From Flavobacteriales bacterium (lineage in GTDB: Bacteria; Bacteroidota; Bacteroidia; Flavobacteriales_F; PHOS-HE28): a stretch of DNA of 47,587 nucleotides. Where the stretch lies: NCBI GenBank assembly GCA_023382455.1, contig JAHDVX010000026.1, forward strand, positions 1 through 47,587. The letters are read 5' to 3'. A model generated the notes under the pieces. That model was given only the letters and a program-made list of their open reading frames with translations. It was not told the DNA's origin and searched no databases. Below, piece after piece: positions 45,960-47,587 of this stretch (within the stretch, counting starts at the first letter, position 1; every line of letters begins with the position of its first letter). The position numbers and the translations under genes were made by a program.

Positions 45960-46428
45960 GGTCTTGCAAAGGAAAGGGGAGAAGCGGCGATGCATTGACC
46001 TGTCGCTGGATGTTGCACAGGGACATGTCATGCCCGTGGTTCGCGGTGATGGGAAGACCTGCTGTCAGGAGCGTTCCATCAGATAGGGATGAACATCCGA
46101 GGGCGCTCCCATCCCCCTGCCCGATGCCGTGGCAAAGAGTCCGTCTCTTGGGATAGTAGGGGGGAGGAAGTCCGGAAAACTTGTCTTATAGCGCGCGCTA
46201 ACGGTAAGGTGGGTTATGGGTTGCCTGTTGTTTGAAAAAATTTTTCCCTTGCTTTTGTTTTTTGGATCTTTTTGATTAGCGGCGCTCTTGGGGATCGACC
46301 CACTCCCCAAAATAAACGCTCCAACCCTCCCTCGCTCCTTTTCAGTCTCCTCTTTCCCTGCTTCTGGAACCCCCGCCCGTGTGCCGGCCGAAACCCGGCA
46401 CAGCAGCGCCCAGCATAACAGCCCACCC
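45960..46428. other. Intergenic region, AT-rich patch, no gene seen
   Basis: About 470 bases between two divergent genes. 46200-46280 is strongly AT-rich for this genome (runs of A and T such as GAAAAAATTTTTCCC and a TTTTGTTTTTTGG stretch), which is a likely promoter region for the exported protein to the right. Overlapping frames on the minus strand have no family look. GCGCGCGC at about 46191-46198 is a short simple stretch. Confidence 0.5.
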
Positions 46429-46461
46429 ATGAACCGATCCCGAACCCAAACACCCCCACCG

Positions 46462-47587
46462 ATGATCCCATCCCCCTCCCCACAGTATGGTACCTCATTA
46501 CGAACGTGGTGGCAACGCTCATTGTTGCTCCTGGTGCTGGCCGTGTTCGGGCTGGCACCGGCCGTAAAGGCGCAAACCATTACGGTTGGTTCCGGATCAA
46601 CAACTGTATCCACAACACCAATCTACGGTTTATACGGATACTCATACAGCCAGAATCTGTACCTGGGTTCCGAGCTGACCACGGCGGGTTGGGGAGGAGG
46701 TGCTGGGCTTATCAGCAAGATCCGCTTCAACCTGAGTTCGGTTCCAAGCTCACCTGCCAGTAGCAATAGTTGGACGATCTATCTGGGCAACACCTCGGCT
46801 ACCACGCTTACTGCCGGGGCGGCGAACTACACGCCGACGAGTGCCATGACCATGGTGTTTTCCGGAACAGTGGACCTGACCACAACGGGATGGAAGGAGA
46901 TCACATTCTCCACGCCGTTCAACTACGACGGCACAAACCTGATCGTGGCGGTTGATGAGAATGCTTCCGGCTGGTCCGGTTGTTCATGGTATGGTACTAC
47001 GGCCACCGGCAAGGTCCGCTACCTGTACAGCGATACCTACAACCCCGACCCCAATGCATTGCCGGGCAGTTATTCGGGGACTTCGAGCTCAAGCACTACA
47101 CGGCCCAATGTTCAATTTGAAATGCTCCCGCCCTGCACCGGCACGCCGGTTGCCGGTACGCTTCCGGCCACGGTACCGGCTTGTGTGGGTTCAACGGCAA
47201 CCTTGAATGCAACGGGTGGCTCGGTGGCAGCCGGTTTGGCCTACCAATGGGAGGAGTCCGCTGACGGCTCCACGGGTTGGGTGAATGCCGCAGGGATATC
47301 CACCAATGCCAGCTATATCACGCAGCCGTTCGCCTCGGCCATGTACTACCGCTTGGTCGTGACCTGCACGCCTTCGTCGCAATCCGATACAAGCAACGTG
47401 GCAGCGGTGGTGGATGGCTCCACCCCGCCCTATCTCGTCTTCGACGGGTTGTCCCATGTGCAAAGCTTTGAAAGCTGGGTGAACGGCTGCGCCACGGCCG
47501 ATAAACCCACCTGGAACTGGAAAAACACCCCCAGCACCGGCTCCAACAGCTGGCGTCGCAACGATCAGGGCAGCACCGCAAGCTGGC
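46462..47587 (+). CDS. Large exported surface protein, 3' end missing
   Basis: An open frame from the ATG at 46462 runs without a stop through the window end: at least 375 residues. A signal peptide ends near APAVKAQ (an ATG at 46429 would lengthen the lead). Residues about 38-215 form a beta-sandwich domain with Gly/Ser/Thr-rich sequence (YSYSQNLYLGSELTTAG). An Ig-like domain follows (PCTGTPVAGTLPATVP, then AYQWEESADGSTGW, about 217-310). The last part (SFESWVNGCATADKPTWNW) resembles the start of a MAM-type jelly roll. Such layouts are common in Bacteroidota T9SS adhesins, but the C-terminus is outside. Confidence 0.88.
   Translation, partial: MIPSPSPQYGTSLRTWWQRSLLLLVLAVFGLAPAVKAQTITVGSGSTTVSTTPIYGLYGYSYSQNLYLGSELTTAGWGGGAGLISKIRFNLSSVPSSPASSNSWTIYLGNTSATTLTAGAANYTPTSAMTMVFSGTVDLTTTGWKEITFSTPFNYDGTNLIVAVDENASGWSGCSWYGTTATGKVRYLYSDTYNPDPNALPGSYSGTSSSSTTRPNVQFEMLPPCTGTPVAGTLPATVPACVGSTATLNATGGSVAAGLAYQWEESADGSTGWVNAAGISTNASYITQPFASAMYYRLVVTCTPSSQSDTSNVAAVVDGSTPPYLVFDGLSHVQSFESWVNGCATADKPTWNWKNTPSTGSNSWRRNDQGSTASW

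Noticed and set aside
46065-46613. Minus-strand frame of 182 codons
   Set aside because: It overlaps the start of the exported protein, and its translation has no recognisable domain.

Overview
The window is about 47.6 kb of G+C-rich DNA from a member of the Bacteroidota, probably a Flavobacteriales-like lineage. Three independent signs support this. Several secreted proteins end in type IX secretion (T9SS) sorting domains and a T9SS plug-family lipoprotein is present. Promoter-like octamers of the Bacteroidota -7 type (TAnnTTTG, here often TAnnCTTG or TAnnTTCG) sit just upstream of at least a dozen genes. Several conserved families (fused methylmalonyl-CoA mutase, DivIC-like protein, T9SS plug) are of the Bacteroidota type. 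The species cannot be named from the sequence alone.

Layout. 1-574: 3' end of an rRNA operon (23S, 5S, terminator). 637-9580: TlpA-like thioredoxin, DnaK, a lipoprotein, PanB overlapping an RluA-type pseudouridine synthase, and the PriA helicase. 9692-15182: a lipoprotein/secreted-protein pair, a 1024-residue ABCG-like transporter with a TerB-like N-terminus, and a SiaB-SiaC kinase/phosphoprotein pair. 15321-17736: methyltransferase, ZIP transporter and EEP phosphatase in a tight operon. 18034-24372: small membrane protein, FNR-type reductase, YajQ, a 53-residue basic protein, a T9SS cargo with a PA domain, a YdcF/SanA-type protein, a twin-motif lipoprotein, and an overlapping Smr/DUF523 pair. 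24389-26050: serine hydrolase.

26170-29572 is accessory DNA: a hipBA toxin-antitoxin pair, palindrome-rich intergenic sequence, a lower-G+C DUF4145 gene, and a REP-associated tyrosine transposase (RAYT). The RAYT gene carries a large palindrome in frame inside its own coding sequence, and a 28-base near-identical copy lies just upstream of it. The next gene, a single-polypeptide MutA-MutB methylmalonyl-CoA mutase, also contains in-frame inverted repeats, one exactly at the MutA/MutB joint and one in a surface-loop position of MutB. I consider this set of in-frame palindromes beside a RAYT gene the most interesting signal in the window. It resembles, in principle, the Rickettsia palindromic elements.

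32912-36885 is a compact respiratory operon: an Rrf2 regulator with three cysteines, a cbb3-type oxidase subunit I with an unusual N-terminal extension, a CcoO subunit fused to an extra cytochrome c domain, and two small membrane proteins. 36961-47587 holds SlyD, a T9SS-exported multicopper oxidase, a DivIC/FtsB-like protein, P5C dehydrogenase (PruA), a likely bicarbonate-uptake operon (small membrane protein, SulP transporter, beta-carbonic anhydrase), ApaG, the T9SS plug-family protein, and the start of a large exported protein that runs off the end. I saw no tRNA gene, CRISPR array or complete insertion sequence.
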